Shown: one piece after another, positions 40,660-48,890 of the stretch
Layout of the letters: each line of letters opens with the position of its first letter
Numbering within the stretch: the first letter of the stretch is position 1
From: Pseudonocardia sp. EC080619-01
Lineage (GTDB): Bacteria > Actinomycetota > Actinomycetes > Mycobacteriales > Pseudonocardiaceae
Direction: 5' to 3'
NCBI RefSeq assembly: GCF_001420995.1
Contig: NZ_CP012184.1
Coordinates: 1,410,501 to 1,474,500 of the forward strand
DNA: 64,000 nucleotides
Notes under the pieces: generated by a model
What the model was told of the DNA's origin: nothing
Databases searched by the model: none
Seen by the model: only the letters and a program-made list of their open reading frames with translations
Made by a program: the position numbers and the translations under genes

Positions 40660-42906
40660 GTGAACAGAGCCCTCGCCGACCAGGAACTGACCGCGGAGAC
40701 CGGGCAGGTCCGCGCACTGCACGCACTGCTCGCCACCGAGCTCGCGGAGGCGACGGCCCGCGCACGCGGCGGCGAGGCCGCACCGACCGGTGAGGAGCTC
40801 AGCGCCCGCTGGGAGCGGGACGTCTCGGTGCACCGCTGGTCGGAGCGGGTCACGGCGCTCAAGGCCGCCCGGGCGGGGCTGTGCTTCGGGCGCCTCGACC
40901 ACACCGGCGGGGAGGCGACCTACGTCGGCCGGATCGGGCTCACCGACCCGGCCGACGGGGAGAGCGCGCTGGTCGACTGGCGGGCGCCGGCGGCCCGGCC
41001 GTTCTACTGCGCCACCCCCGTCACCCCGCTCGGGGTGACCCGGCGGCGGCACTTCCGCATCGCCGGTACCGCCCCCGACGAGCGCGTCGCGTCGTACAAC
41101 GACGACGTCCTGGACCGCTCGGCCCTGGCCGGGACCGACGCCCGGTCGGCGTCGGACCCGGCGCTGCTCGCCGCACTGAACGCGCCCCGCGGATCGCAGA
41201 TGCGCGATATCGTGACGACCATCCAGGCCGAGCAGGACGAGATCATCCGGCTCCCGCTGGCGGGCACCGCGGTGATCGAGGGCGGCCCGGGCACCGGCAA
41301 GACCGCCGTCGCGCTGCACCGGGTCGCCTACCTGCTCTACGCGCACCGCGACCGGCTGGCCCGCAGCGGTGTGCTCGTCGTCGGGCCGAGCGCCGGGTTC
41401 GTGCACTACGTCGGCGGGGTGCTCCCGGCGCTGGGTGAGTCGGCCGTGGTGTTCACGACGCCCGGCCAGCTGCGGCACGGCGTCGTCGCGGGCGCCCTCG
41501 ACCCGCCGGAGGTCGCGCGCACCAAGGGCGACCTCGCGATGGTGGACGTGCTGCGCCGCGCGGTCGCCGACCGGCAGGAGCTGCCGGGCGGCCGGATCGC
41601 GATCGAGCTCGACGACGTCACCGTCGAGATCGACGACGCCATGGTCGCGGAGGCCCGGCGGCGGGCACGGGCCACCGGGTCGGCCCACAACGTCGCCCGC
41701 GTGACGTTCCGCGACGCGCTCGGCGGTCTGCTCGTGGACCAGGGCCTGGAGGCGCTCGGCGCGAGCCTGGAGGACCCGCCCGAGGTCGCCGAGCTCCTCG
41801 CCGGGCTCGGCGACCTGCCGGAGATCGAGCCGGCCGGCGCGGCGGAGGTGTCGGCGGAGATGCGGCAGGGGCTGCGCGCGAACCTGCGCTCGGAGCCCGG
41901 CTTCCACGCGGCCGTCGAGCAGCTCTGGCCGGTGCTGACACCGGAGCGGGCGCTCGCCGACCTCTACGCGTCGCGGCGGCGCCTCGCGGCGGCGGCCGGC
42001 GGGACCGACCTCACCGGCCTGCACCGCGCCGCGGGCGCACCGTGGACGGTGGCCGACGCACCGCTGCTCGACGAGCTCGCCGAGCTGCTCGGGGACCCGC
42101 CCGGTGCGGCGGCCACCGCCGAGGAGCCGGACGGGCGCTACGCGGCCGACGTCCTGTCCATCCTGGAGTCCGCCGACCGCGACCTCGCCGGTGAGGACGC
42201 CGACGAGCTGCGCCCGACCGACTTCGTGACCTCCGACGTCCTGGCCGGACGGCACGTGGCCGGGATCGGTGGGACGGTCGCCGAGCGGGCCGCGGCCGAC
42301 CGGGACTGGCGGTTCGGGCACCTCGTCGTCGACGAGGCGCAGGAACTGTCCGCGATGGACTGGCACGTCCTGCTGCGCCGGTGCCCGTCGCGCTCGATCA
42401 CCGCGGTCGGCGACCTCGCCCAGCGCAGCGCACCCGCCGGGGCCCGCAGCTGGACCGACGTGCTCGCCCCGCACCTCGACGACCGGTGGACGCACCGCAC
42501 GCTCACGGTGAACTACCGGACCCCCACCGAGATCATGGACCCGGCGGCCGAGGTCCTGGCGTCGTTCGCGCCCGGGCACCGGCCACCGGACTCGGTGCGG
42601 GAGACCGGCGAGCACCCGTGGGACCGCACGGTCCCCGCGGCCGGCCTCGCCGACGCGGTGCGGGAGGCGGTCGAGGCCGAGGCGGCCCGGCTCGACGACG
42701 GGACCGTCGCGGTGATCGCCGCCGACACCACCGGTCTCGACGATCTCCCGGCGCAGGTGCACACACCGGTGTCGGCGAAGGGCCTGGAGTTCGACGCCGT
42801 CGTGATCGTCGATCCGGAGCGCGTCCGGGCCGGGAACCCGGCCGATCTCTACGTGTCGATGACCCGGGCGACCCGGCGGCTCGGGCTGCTGCGCCCGGCG
42901 GACTGA
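40660..42906 (+). CDS. HelD/HelR-type RNA polymerase recycling ATPase (UvrD/Rep-like helicase)
   Basis: 748 residues from GTG 40660. An N-terminal region unlike UvrD (ELTAETGQVRALHALLATELAEA, then FGRLDH...YVGRIGLTD and DWRAPAARPFY) precedes Walker A GGPGTGKTAVALHRVAYLLY (about 205); Walker B is LVVDEAQELSAMDW and later SF1 motifs include TVNYRTPTEI, VSAKGLEFDAVVIVDPE and YVSMTRATRRL. This is the HelD class, which binds RNA polymerase and removes it from DNA; actinobacterial HelR confers rifampicin tolerance by displacing the drug. The two-domain organisation with DWRAP is characteristic. I could not recognise a rifamycin-associated element upstream, so assignment to HelR rather than housekeeping HelD is inference. 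Confidence 0.8.
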   Translation: MNRALADQELTAETGQVRALHALLATELAEATARARGGEAAPTGEELSARWERDVSVHRWSERVTALKAARAGLCFGRLDHTGGEATYVGRIGLTDPADGESALVDWRAPAARPFYCATPVTPLGVTRRRHFRIAGTAPDERVASYNDDVLDRSALAGTDARSASDPALLAALNAPRGSQMRDIVTTIQAEQDEIIRLPLAGTAVIEGGPGTGKTAVALHRVAYLLYAHRDRLARSGVLVVGPSAGFVHYVGGVLPALGESAVVFTTPGQLRHGVVAGALDPPEVARTKGDLAMVDVLRRAVADRQELPGGRIAIELDDVTVEIDDAMVAEARRRARATGSAHNVARVTFRDALGGLLVDQGLEALGASLEDPPEVAELLAGLGDLPEIEPAGAAEVSAEMRQGLRANLRSEPGFHAAVEQLWPVLTPERALADLYASRRRLAAAAGGTDLTGLHRAAGAPWTVADAPLLDELAELLGDPPGAAATAEEPDGRYAADVLSILESADRDLAGEDADELRPTDFVTSDVLAGRHVAGIGGTVAERAAADRDWRFGHLVVDEAQELSAMDWHVLLRRCPSRSITAVGDLAQRSAPAGARSWTDVLAPHLDDRWTHRTLTVNYRTPTEIMDPAAEVLASFAPGHRPPDSVRETGEHPWDRTVPAAGLADAVREAVEAEAARLDDGTVAVIAADTTGLDDLPAQVHTPVSAKGLEFDAVVIVDPERVRAGNPADLYVSMTRATRRLGLLRPAD

Positions 42907-42931
42907 GCGGCCCGGGCCGGGCGGCGGAGGA

Positions 42932-43819
42932 TCAGAACGCGGGCCAGGGGATCGCCGGCCCGAACCCGTCCGGCCCGGGGAAGTGCGGCTCGGCGAGGAG
43001 GTGGTCGATGCGGGAGCGCAGCGCGGCCACCTCCCGCCGGGTGACGTGCTCCCCCAGCGTGTCGGCGAAGTCCCCGGCGAGACGGGATCGCAGCTCCTTG
43101 AGCTGCGCGGTGCGCTCCTCGCCGATGCCGTCGCCGATCCAGCCCCACAGCACCGTCCGCAGCTTGGGCTCGGTGTGCAGGGTGAGACCGTGGTCGACGC
43201 CGTAGACGCCGCCGTCACCGGCGACGATGACGTGCCCGCCCTTGCGGTCGGCGTTGTTCACGACGACGTCGAACACCGCCATCGCGCGCAGCTGCGGGTG
43301 GTCGGCGTGCACGAGGACGACCGGGTCACCGGCGCCGTCACGGGCACGCAGCACCGGCAGCCAGCCGCCCGGCACGTCGCCGGGCTCGCACAGCTCCACC
43401 AGCGACTCCGACGCCAGGTGGAGGGTCTGCTCGTCGAGCTCCCCGTCGAGCTCGTCGCCCTCCGAGCCCGGGTCGGTCAGCGCGCTCTCGTCGCCGGACG
43501 ACACCCAGGCCTGCACCATTCCCGGCCCGAACGGGGCCTCCTCCCGGAGCACCGTCGGCGGCACGACGTTCAGCCCGGAGACCTCGGACACCAGGTAGGC
43601 GCCGACCTCGCGCCCGGCGAGCGTGCCGTCCGGGAAGTCCCAGAGCGGGCGCTCCCCGCGGACCGGCTTGTAGACGCAGCGCAGCTCGGTCCCGTCGAGC
43701 GTGACGGTGCCGAAGAGGGTGGCGTTGGACGCGTCGACCATCCGTCCGGTGACCTCGAGCCGCCCCCGGTCGAGGATCTCGAGCACGGCCGGGTCGCGGA
43801 GTCCGGGAGCCGGGCTCAC
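42932..43819 (-). CDS. SCO1664-like protein with PI3/4-kinase-like fold
   Basis: 295 residues. It resembles the actinobacterial SCO1664 family: MVDASNATLFGTVTLDGTELRCVYKPVRGERPLWDFPDGTLAGREVGAYLVSEVSGLNVVPPTVLRE contains a kinase-like Lys in VYKP and the Glu in G-R-E; AVFDVVVNNADRKGGHVIVAGDGGVYGVDHGLTLH provides the N-N-A-D-R-K and V-D-H-G motifs of the phosphatidylinositol 3/4-kinase-like (HipA-like) fold. It therefore probably binds ATP and phosphorylates an unknown target. It sits in a four-gene cluster with DUF3090, histidine phosphatase and UppP, a grouping familiar from other actinobacteria. Confidence 0.78.
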   Translation of the reverse strand: MSPAPGLRDPAVLEILDRGRLEVTGRMVDASNATLFGTVTLDGTELRCVYKPVRGERPLWDFPDGTLAGREVGAYLVSEVSGLNVVPPTVLREEAPFGPGMVQAWVSSGDESALTDPGSEGDELDGELDEQTLHLASESLVELCEPGDVPGGWLPVLRARDGAGDPVVLVHADHPQLRAMAVFDVVVNNADRKGGHVIVAGDGGVYGVDHGLTLHTEPKLRTVLWGWIGDGIGEERTAQLKELRSRLAGDFADTLGEHVTRREVAALRSRIDHLLAEPHFPGPDGFGPAIPWPAF

Positions 43820-43829
43820 TCGACCCTGC

Positions 43830-44414
43830 TCACTCGGAGGACCCGGCCACGGGGTTGCGGTCGTGGTAGCCGTTCAGCCGGACGCAGACGTGGCCCTCGG
43901 GGTCGAGCGGCTCGGCACACAGCGGGCACGGCGCGCGACCCGCGCCGACGACCTTCTCGGCCCGGTCGGCGAACGCCTTCGCCGCGTTCGGTGAGAGGAA
44001 CACGCGCAACGCGTCCGGCCCCTCCTCGGTGTCGTCGAGGACGACCGACTCGTCGATCTCCTCCTCCGACACCGCGAGGAGCTCGACGACGATCGAGCTG
44101 GAGTCCGCGTCCCACCCCAGGCCCATCGTGCCGACCCGGAACTCCTCCTCGAGCGGGACGTTCAACGGGTCGTTGTCGGAGCCCGGCGTCTCGTCGCCCT
44201 CGGGGAGGTTCTCCTCGCCGAAGCGCTTGGACACCTCGCCGAGCAGCGCGGTGATCCGCTCCGCCAGCACCGAGACCTGCTGTTTCTCGAGCAGCACGCT
44301 GATCGTGCGCGAGCTCTCGATCGCCTGCAGGTAGAAAGCGCGGTCGCCGGGTTCACCGACGGTGCCGGCCACGAAGCGGTCCGGGCGGCGGAAGACGTGG
44401 ATGACGCGTGCCAT
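43830..44414 (-). CDS. DUF3090 family protein
   Basis: 194 residues, matching DUF3090: MARVIHVFRRPDRFVAGTVGEPGDRAFYLQA, VSVLLEKQQVSVLAERITALLGEV, FRVGTMGLGWD, DALRVFLSPNAAKAFADRAEKVVGAGRAPCPLCAEPLDPEGHVCVRLNGYHD. The C-terminal C-x-x-C...H-x-C cluster may bind zinc. The acidic middle (GEENLPEGDETPGSDNDP) is probably disordered. Function unknown; it always seems to travel with the neighbouring kinase-like and phosphatase-like genes, and the spacing to the SCO1664-like gene is only 10 bp, so they share a transcript. Confidence 0.85.
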   Translation of the reverse strand: MARVIHVFRRPDRFVAGTVGEPGDRAFYLQAIESSRTISVLLEKQQVSVLAERITALLGEVSKRFGEENLPEGDETPGSDNDPLNVPLEEEFRVGTMGLGWDADSSSIVVELLAVSEEEIDESVVLDDTEEGPDALRVFLSPNAAKAFADRAEKVVGAGRAPCPLCAEPLDPEGHVCVRLNGYHDRNPVAGSSE

Positions 44415-44511
44415 GACCCTTCCCAGGGTAGGCGAGACGGGAACCGGGGGCATCCCCACCGTCGGCCGACAGCGCTGTCACCAGGAACGATGGGAGAAGG
44501 ATCACCTTACC

Positions 44512-45201
44512 TCACGCGTTGGTCGCGCCTCCGACCACCGCGTCCGACGACGGCTTCTCCTCCGCCGGCCTGGGGATCAGGCTCGCCACGTCGCCGGACT
44601 GCTCGTTCATCCGCGCGACGAACGGGCGCAGCTGGGTGTAGGCGACGACGCTCACCGAGCAGGTGTCGACGACGATCCGCTGGAAGTTGTCGAGGTGGCA
44701 GGCGAGCGCGTCGGCCAGTACCGCCTTGATGACGTCGCCGTGGCTGCACGCGAGCACGATGGCGTCGTCGCCGTGCTCGGCGCGCACCCGCGCGACGTGC
44801 CTGCGGACGCCCGCGACCGCCCGGGCCTGCATGCCGGCGAGCGACTCGCCGTCCGGGAACACCGCCGCCGACGGGTGGGCCTGGACGACCTTCCACAGGT
44901 CCTCCGAGGTCAGCTCGGAGATCTTCCGGCCGGTCCACGAGCCGTAGTCGACCTCGGCCAGGTCGTCCTCGACGACGGGCTCCAGCCCGCGGGCGGCCGC
45001 CAGCGGCGCCACGGTCTCCCGGCAGCGGGTCAGCGGCGAGGTGACCACGGAGGCGATCGGCAGGTCGGCGAGCCGGTCGACGACCTTCGCGGCCTGCTCG
45101 CGGCCACGGTCGTCGAGCTCGACCCCGGGGGTGCGCCCGGCCAGCACCCCGGCGGTGTTCGCCGTGGAGCGCCCGTGCCGCAGCAGGATCAAGGTCGTCA
45201 C
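44512..45201 (-). CDS. histidine phosphatase family protein (MSMEG_4193-like)
   Basis: 229 residues of the histidine phosphatase superfamily: LILLRHGRSTANTAGVLAGRTPGVELDDRG with the phospho-acceptor in R-H-G, SPLTRCRETVAPLAAARGLEP with the conserved Arg, DYGSWTGRKISEL, and ACSHGDVIKAVLADALACHLDNFQRI with the second catalytic His. It should hydrolyse a small phosphate ester; a phosphoglycerate mutase label would be too specific. It is the third member of the SCO1664/DUF3090 cluster. The pairing with a kinase-like protein hints at opposing activities on one substrate (inference). GTG 45201 begins directly at the first strand. Confidence 0.85.
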   Translation of the reverse strand: MTTLILLRHGRSTANTAGVLAGRTPGVELDDRGREQAAKVVDRLADLPIASVVTSPLTRCRETVAPLAAARGLEPVVEDDLAEVDYGSWTGRKISELTSEDLWKVVQAHPSAAVFPDGESLAGMQARAVAGVRRHVARVRAEHGDDAIVLACSHGDVIKAVLADALACHLDNFQRIVVDTCSVSVVAYTQLRPFVARMNEQSGDVASLIPRPAEEKPSSDAVVGGATNA

Positions 45202-45253
45202 GCGGGCGAGGCTACGTGACGTGCGCGGACCGGGGCGGGAGCCCCGGGCCCGC

Positions 45254-46075
45254 TCAGGTCGCGGAGACCGCCCCGATCGCCAGCGCCGCCAGCAGGGCGA
45301 CACCCAGCGCGATCCGGTACGCCACGAAGACGTAGACGGTGTTGTTCTGCACGAACCGCAGCAGCCACGCGATGACCGCGTAGCCGACGACGAAGGCGAT
45401 CACGACGGCGACGACCATCTGGGCCGCCGACGGTCCGTCGCCCGCGAACACGTCGGGCAGCGTGAACAGGCCCGCACCGAACACCGACGGGATCGCCAGC
45501 AGGAACGAGTACCGGACGACCGCCGGCCGGGTCAGGCCGAGCGCCAGTCCCGCGGTGATCGTGCCCCCGGACCGGGAGACCCCCGGGACCAGCGCCATGG
45601 CCTGCGCGAACCCGAGCACGATGCCGTCCCGCCAGGTGATCTTCTCGATCGGTTTGCGCTGCTTCCCGAACCGTTCGGCCAGGCCGAGCAGGATCCCGAA
45701 GACGACCAGCATCGTCGCGACCAGCCACAGGTTCCGTGCCACGGTCTCGACCTGGTCCTTGAGCAGCACGCCCAGGACGGCGATCGGGATCGAGCCGACG
45801 ATCACCAGCCAGGCCAGCCGGTAGTCGTCGGTCTGGCGGACCTCGGCGTCGCGGAACCCGCGGAGCCAGGTGACGAACAGCCGCCACAGGTCCTTCGCGA
45901 AGTACACGATCACCGCGGCCTCGGTCCCCAGCTGGGTCACCGCGGTGAAGGCGGCCCCGGGATCGCTGTTGAAGAACACCTCGGACGTGATCCGGAGGTG
46001 CCCGGACGACGACACGGGCAGGAACTCGGTGAGTCCCTGGATGAGGCCGAGGACGATCACCTCGAGCCAGCTCAT
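45254..46075 (-). CDS. uppP: undecaprenyl-diphosphatase
   Basis: 273 residues of the BacA/UppP family. The two signature motifs are complete: [20 protein letters not shown] (residues about 10-29, with the catalytic E and the P-V-S-S-S-G-H segment) and [46 protein letters not shown] (about 155-200, with P-G-x-S-R-S-G). It dephosphorylates undecaprenyl diphosphate in the membrane to recycle the carrier lipid for peptidoglycan and other polymers and confers bacitracin resistance when overproduced. It lies upstream on the same strand as the phosphatase gene (52-bp gap), heading the four-gene cluster. Confidence 0.95.
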   Translation of the reverse strand: MSWLEVIVLGLIQGLTEFLPVSSSGHLRITSEVFFNSDPGAAFTAVTQLGTEAAVIVYFAKDLWRLFVTWLRGFRDAEVRQTDDYRLAWLVIVGSIPIAVLGVLLKDQVETVARNLWLVATMLVVFGILLGLAERFGKQRKPIEKITWRDGIVLGFAQAMALVPGVSRSGGTITAGLALGLTRPAVVRYSFLLAIPSVFGAGLFTLPDVFAGDGPSAAQMVVAVVIAFVVGYAVIAWLLRFVQNNTVYVFVAYRIALGVALLAALAIGAVSAT

Positions 46076-46196
46076 CGGCGCCCCCGGACGAGGGGCACCG
46101 GCTGCAGTGCGGCCTGATCGGTCACGGGCCGTCACCGTACGCGTGGAGACGGGGGTCACTACGCGCGCCCTCGACGGTGGCGGGGGTGAACCCGCC

Positions 46197-46202
46197 TAGG
46201 CT
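46197..46202 (+). promoter_or_regulatory. -10 element of the aldo/keto reductase gene (leaderless)
   Basis: TAGGCT ends 8 nt before GTG 46211, in the region divergent from uppP. Confidence 0.45.
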
Positions 46203-46210
46203 CGGGGACC

Positions 46211-47167
46211 GTGCTGAGCAGACCGGTGGGCGCCAGCGGCCTGGAGGTGTCCCGGGTCGGGCTGGGCACGATGACGTGGGGCGAGGACACCTCGCCCGCG
46301 GAGGCGGCGGAGCAGCTGCGGGTCTTCGTCGACGCCGGCGGCACCCTCGTCGAGACCGCCGACGACTACGGCGGCGGCGCGGCCCAGCAGGTGCTCGGCG
46401 GGCTGCTGCGCCGGACGGTCCCCCGGGACGACCTCGTGATCGCCGGGCGGGGCAGCACGGCCGGCACGGCGGGGCCGGGCGGGCGGGCGTCCCGGGCCAC
46501 GCTGCTGCGCTCGCTGGACACGACCCTGCGCCGGCTCGGCGTCGACCATCTCGACCTGTGGCAGTTCCCCGGCTGGGACCCGCACGTCCCGCTGGACGAG
46601 ATGCTGTCCGCGGTGCAGGTGGCGGTCTACTCGGGCCGGGTCCGCTACACCGGGCTGGTCGCCCCGCAGGGCTGGCAGCTCGCCACGGTGGCCGGTGCCG
46701 CGGCGGGCGGGCCGGACCCGGCCGTGTGCCGGCCGGTGTCGACCCAGGTGGAGTACTCGCTGCTGGCGCGGGAGCCGGAGGCGGAGCTGCTGCCCGCGGC
46801 CCGGCACCACGGACTGGGGATCCTCGCGTGGGCCCCGCTGGGCCGCGGGGTGCTGACCGGCAAGTACACCGACGGCACCCCGGCCGACTCGCGCGGCGCG
46901 AGCACGCTGCTGGCCTCCTACGTCGAGGCCCGCCGCACCGAGCACTCCGCGCGGATCGTGCAGTCGGTGCTGACCGCGGCCGACGGGCTCGGGACGTCCC
47001 CGCTCGTCGTCGCCCTGACCTGGGTGCGCGACCGGACCGGGGTGGCGAGCGCCGTCGTCGGTGCGCGGGACGCGGCGCAGCTGCTGGCCTCGCTCGCGGC
47101 GGAGGACGTGACCCTGCCCGCCGAGATCCGGACCGCACTCGACGACGTGAGCGACCCCGTCCGGTGA
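46211..47167 (+). CDS. aldo/keto reductase
   Basis: 318 residues. VSRVGLGTMTWGEDTSPAEAAEQLRVFVDAGGTLVETADDYGGGAAQQVLGGLL contains the catalytic Asp and Tyr of the AKR tetrad; LLRSLDTTLRRLGVDHLDLWQFPGWDP replaces the more usual Lys and His motif (typically H-x-x-D at the last position), so the tetrad may be altered. LAWAPLGRGVLTGKY and GTSPLVVALTWVRDRTGVASAVVGARDAAQL bind NADPH. It should reduce aldehydes or ketones with NADPH; the substrate is unknown. A -10-like TAGGCT 8 nt before GTG 46211 points to a leaderless message. Confidence 0.82.
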   Translation: MLSRPVGASGLEVSRVGLGTMTWGEDTSPAEAAEQLRVFVDAGGTLVETADDYGGGAAQQVLGGLLRRTVPRDDLVIAGRGSTAGTAGPGGRASRATLLRSLDTTLRRLGVDHLDLWQFPGWDPHVPLDEMLSAVQVAVYSGRVRYTGLVAPQGWQLATVAGAAAGGPDPAVCRPVSTQVEYSLLAREPEAELLPAARHHGLGILAWAPLGRGVLTGKYTDGTPADSRGASTLLASYVEARRTEHSARIVQSVLTAADGLGTSPLVVALTWVRDRTGVASAVVGARDAAQLLASLAAEDVTLPAEIRTALDDVSDPVR

Positions 47168-47308
47168 CGTGACGCGGCCCGCAGGCCCCGGGGATGCGGG
47201 ACGTTCGTGGTGGCCGGGGACCGAGCTGCATGCCTATCGTGGTCACGCCAGCACCACCCGCCGTTCACCCGGCGGGCGGCGCCGTGACAGCGCGACCGGG
47301 AGGCACGG

Positions 47309-47587
47309 ATGGCGGAGAGCGGACCGGAGGAGTCGGCAGCCGAAGGGAATCGGTACGCCGGGACTCGGGACGGCGAGGGCTGGATCGACGACCGGTACGA
47401 GTACCGCCCCGTGCGGATCGACGGCGACGTCCCCCGGTTGACGGCCGCGGTCCGGCTCGCCATCCAGGCCGAGTTCTCCGGCTGGGAGCTCTCCCGGCTG
47501 CGCCTCTACCCGGGCGGGGTGCGCAAGGTGGTCCTCCGGCGGAGGATCAGCCACGCGCACGGGCTCCTGCCCGAGCCGACGTTCTGA
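47309..47587 (+). CDS. DUF5703 family small protein
   Basis: 92 residues. After a polar N-terminus the conserved core reads DRYEYRPVRIDGDVPRLTAAVRLAIQAEFSGWELSRLRLYPGGVRKVVLRRRI, matching the short actinobacterial DUF5703 family. No catalytic motif is evident and the function is unknown. GGGAGGC ribosome binding site precedes ATG 47309. Its 5' region contains a CCCGCCG/CGGCGGG hairpin (about 47259-47277) that could influence its translation. It converges with the VOC gene. Confidence 0.75.
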   Translation: MAESGPEESAAEGNRYAGTRDGEGWIDDRYEYRPVRIDGDVPRLTAAVRLAIQAEFSGWELSRLRLYPGGVRKVVLRRRISHAHGLLPEPTF

Positions 47588-47590
47588 GCC

Positions 47591-47971
47591 TCAGCCGCCG
47601 TACGGCACCGTGATGATCTCCAGCAGGTGCCCGGACGGGTCCTCGAAGTAGATCCCGCGCCCGCCGTCGTTCGTGTTGACCTCGCCCGGACGGGACCGGC
47701 CCGGGTCCGCCCAGTACTGCTGGCCGCGGTCCCGGATCCGGCCGAACGCGGCGTCGAACTCCGCGTCGGAGACCAGGAACGCATAGTGCTGGGAGACGAC
47801 GTCGGCGCCCGGGCCGGCGTCGAGGTAGTCGAGACTCACGCCGTTCGCGGTCTCGACGACTCGGAACGGGCCGAACGGCTGCGGCTCCGGCAGCGCGAGG
47901 ACCGCGGCCAGGTACGCGGCACCGGCCCGCTTGTCGTGCGAGTGGACGATGGTGTGGTTCAGCTGTGCCAT
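47591..47971 (-). CDS. VOC family (glyoxalase/bleomycin resistance-like) protein
   Basis: 126 residues forming one vicinal-oxygen-chelate domain: LNHTIVHSHDKRAGAAYLAAVLALPEPQPFGPFRVVETANGVSLDYLDAG, then HYAFLVSDAEFDAAFGRIRDRGQQYWADPG and GGRGIYFEDPSGHLLEIITVPYG. Candidate metal ligands His3 (N-H-T) and the Glu in L-L-E-I are in the expected places. Members are dioxygenases, isomerases or binding proteins; no specific reaction can be named. Begins at ATG 47971. Confidence 0.8.
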   Translation of the reverse strand: MAQLNHTIVHSHDKRAGAAYLAAVLALPEPQPFGPFRVVETANGVSLDYLDAGPGADVVSQHYAFLVSDAEFDAAFGRIRDRGQQYWADPGRSRPGEVNTNDGGRGIYFEDPSGHLLEIITVPYGG

Positions 47972-48034
47972 GCCGGAGAGCCTGCGACCTGAACCTCGGT
48001 CGAGGTCAAGGGGCCGTTCCCCGGCGGGTCCCGC

Positions 48035-48805
48035 TCAGTGGTCCTGCCAGCCGATCTCCGGCGGCTTCCCCGCGCCCTTCGGGCTCGGCACCCCGCGGAA
48101 CCCGTACGGCGCAGGCTCCCGCCCCGGCTGCACGAACCAGCACTCCCCCGGCTCGCCCCGCTCGAGGATGTCCTCGATCCCGCCCGCGACGTCGTCCGCG
48201 GTCAGCATCGGGAACTCCCCGAACCGGTCGCGCACCCGCGCGATCAGCGGGGTGTCGGCGAAGCCGGGGCAGACCGCGTTCACCCGGATCCCCTCCGGCG
48301 CGAGCGTCGGCGCGGCGGACCGGACGTAGCCGACGACGGCGTGCTTCGTCGCCGTGTACAGCGCGTCGCCGGGCATCCCGACCAGCCCCGCCAGCGACGA
48401 CGTCGCCACCACGTGCCCGCCGCCCGCCCGGCGCAGCGCCGGGACGGCCGCGGCCAGCCCGAACACGACGTGGTCGAGGTTGACCCCGAGGATGCGCCGG
48501 TAGTCGTCCAGGTCGAGGTCCTCGATGCCGGACTGGCCCGCGGTCACACCGGCGTTGAGGAGGACGACGTCGAGCCGGCCGAACCGGTCCTCCGCCGCGG
48601 CGACGGCGGCCGGCATCGCCCCGGGATCGGTGACATCCGCGCCGATCGCCAGACCGTCCGACCGGCCGGCGACGGCCGCGGCCGCGTCGGCGTCCCGGTC
48701 CACCACGACGATCCGTGCCCCCGCCGCCACCAGCCGGTCCACCGCCGCCGCGCCGATGCCCGACGCGCCGCCGGTGACCAGGGCGACCCTGCCCGAAAGA
48801 TCCAT
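48035..48805 (-). CDS. short-chain dehydrogenase/reductase
   Basis: 256 residues of classical SDR type. GRVALVTGGASGIGAAAVDRLVAAGARIVVVDRDADA holds the T-G-G-x-S-G-I-G cofactor motif and an Asp that favours NAD(H). VVLLNAGVT is the N-A-G motif; ATSSLAGLVGMPGDALYTATKHAVVGYVRSAA contains the catalytic Ser and Y-x-x-x-K; VCPGFADTPLI follows. It interconverts an alcohol and a ketone. A C-terminal segment after the Rossmann fold (PAPYGFRGVPSPKGAGKPPEIGWQDH) is longer than in minimal SDRs. ATG 48805. Confidence 0.88.
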   Translation of the reverse strand: MDLSGRVALVTGGASGIGAAAVDRLVAAGARIVVVDRDADAAAAVAGRSDGLAIGADVTDPGAMPAAVAAAEDRFGRLDVVLLNAGVTAGQSGIEDLDLDDYRRILGVNLDHVVFGLAAAVPALRRAGGGHVVATSSLAGLVGMPGDALYTATKHAVVGYVRSAAPTLAPEGIRVNAVCPGFADTPLIARVRDRFGEFPMLTADDVAGGIEDILERGEPGECWFVQPGREPAPYGFRGVPSPKGAGKPPEIGWQDH

Positions 48806-48890
48806 GACGGCCACCCTGCCCCATGCGGACCACCCGCCGGAAGCGGCCCGGCCTCTCGTCCGGGCGGGAGCGTGCTGCGATCGTGCGGGG

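Noticed and set aside
40573..40660. Rifamycin-associated element upstream of the HelR-type gene
   Set aside because: Only a weak inverted repeat (CTACCATG and CATCGTAG, one mismatch) is present; I could not match the known element.
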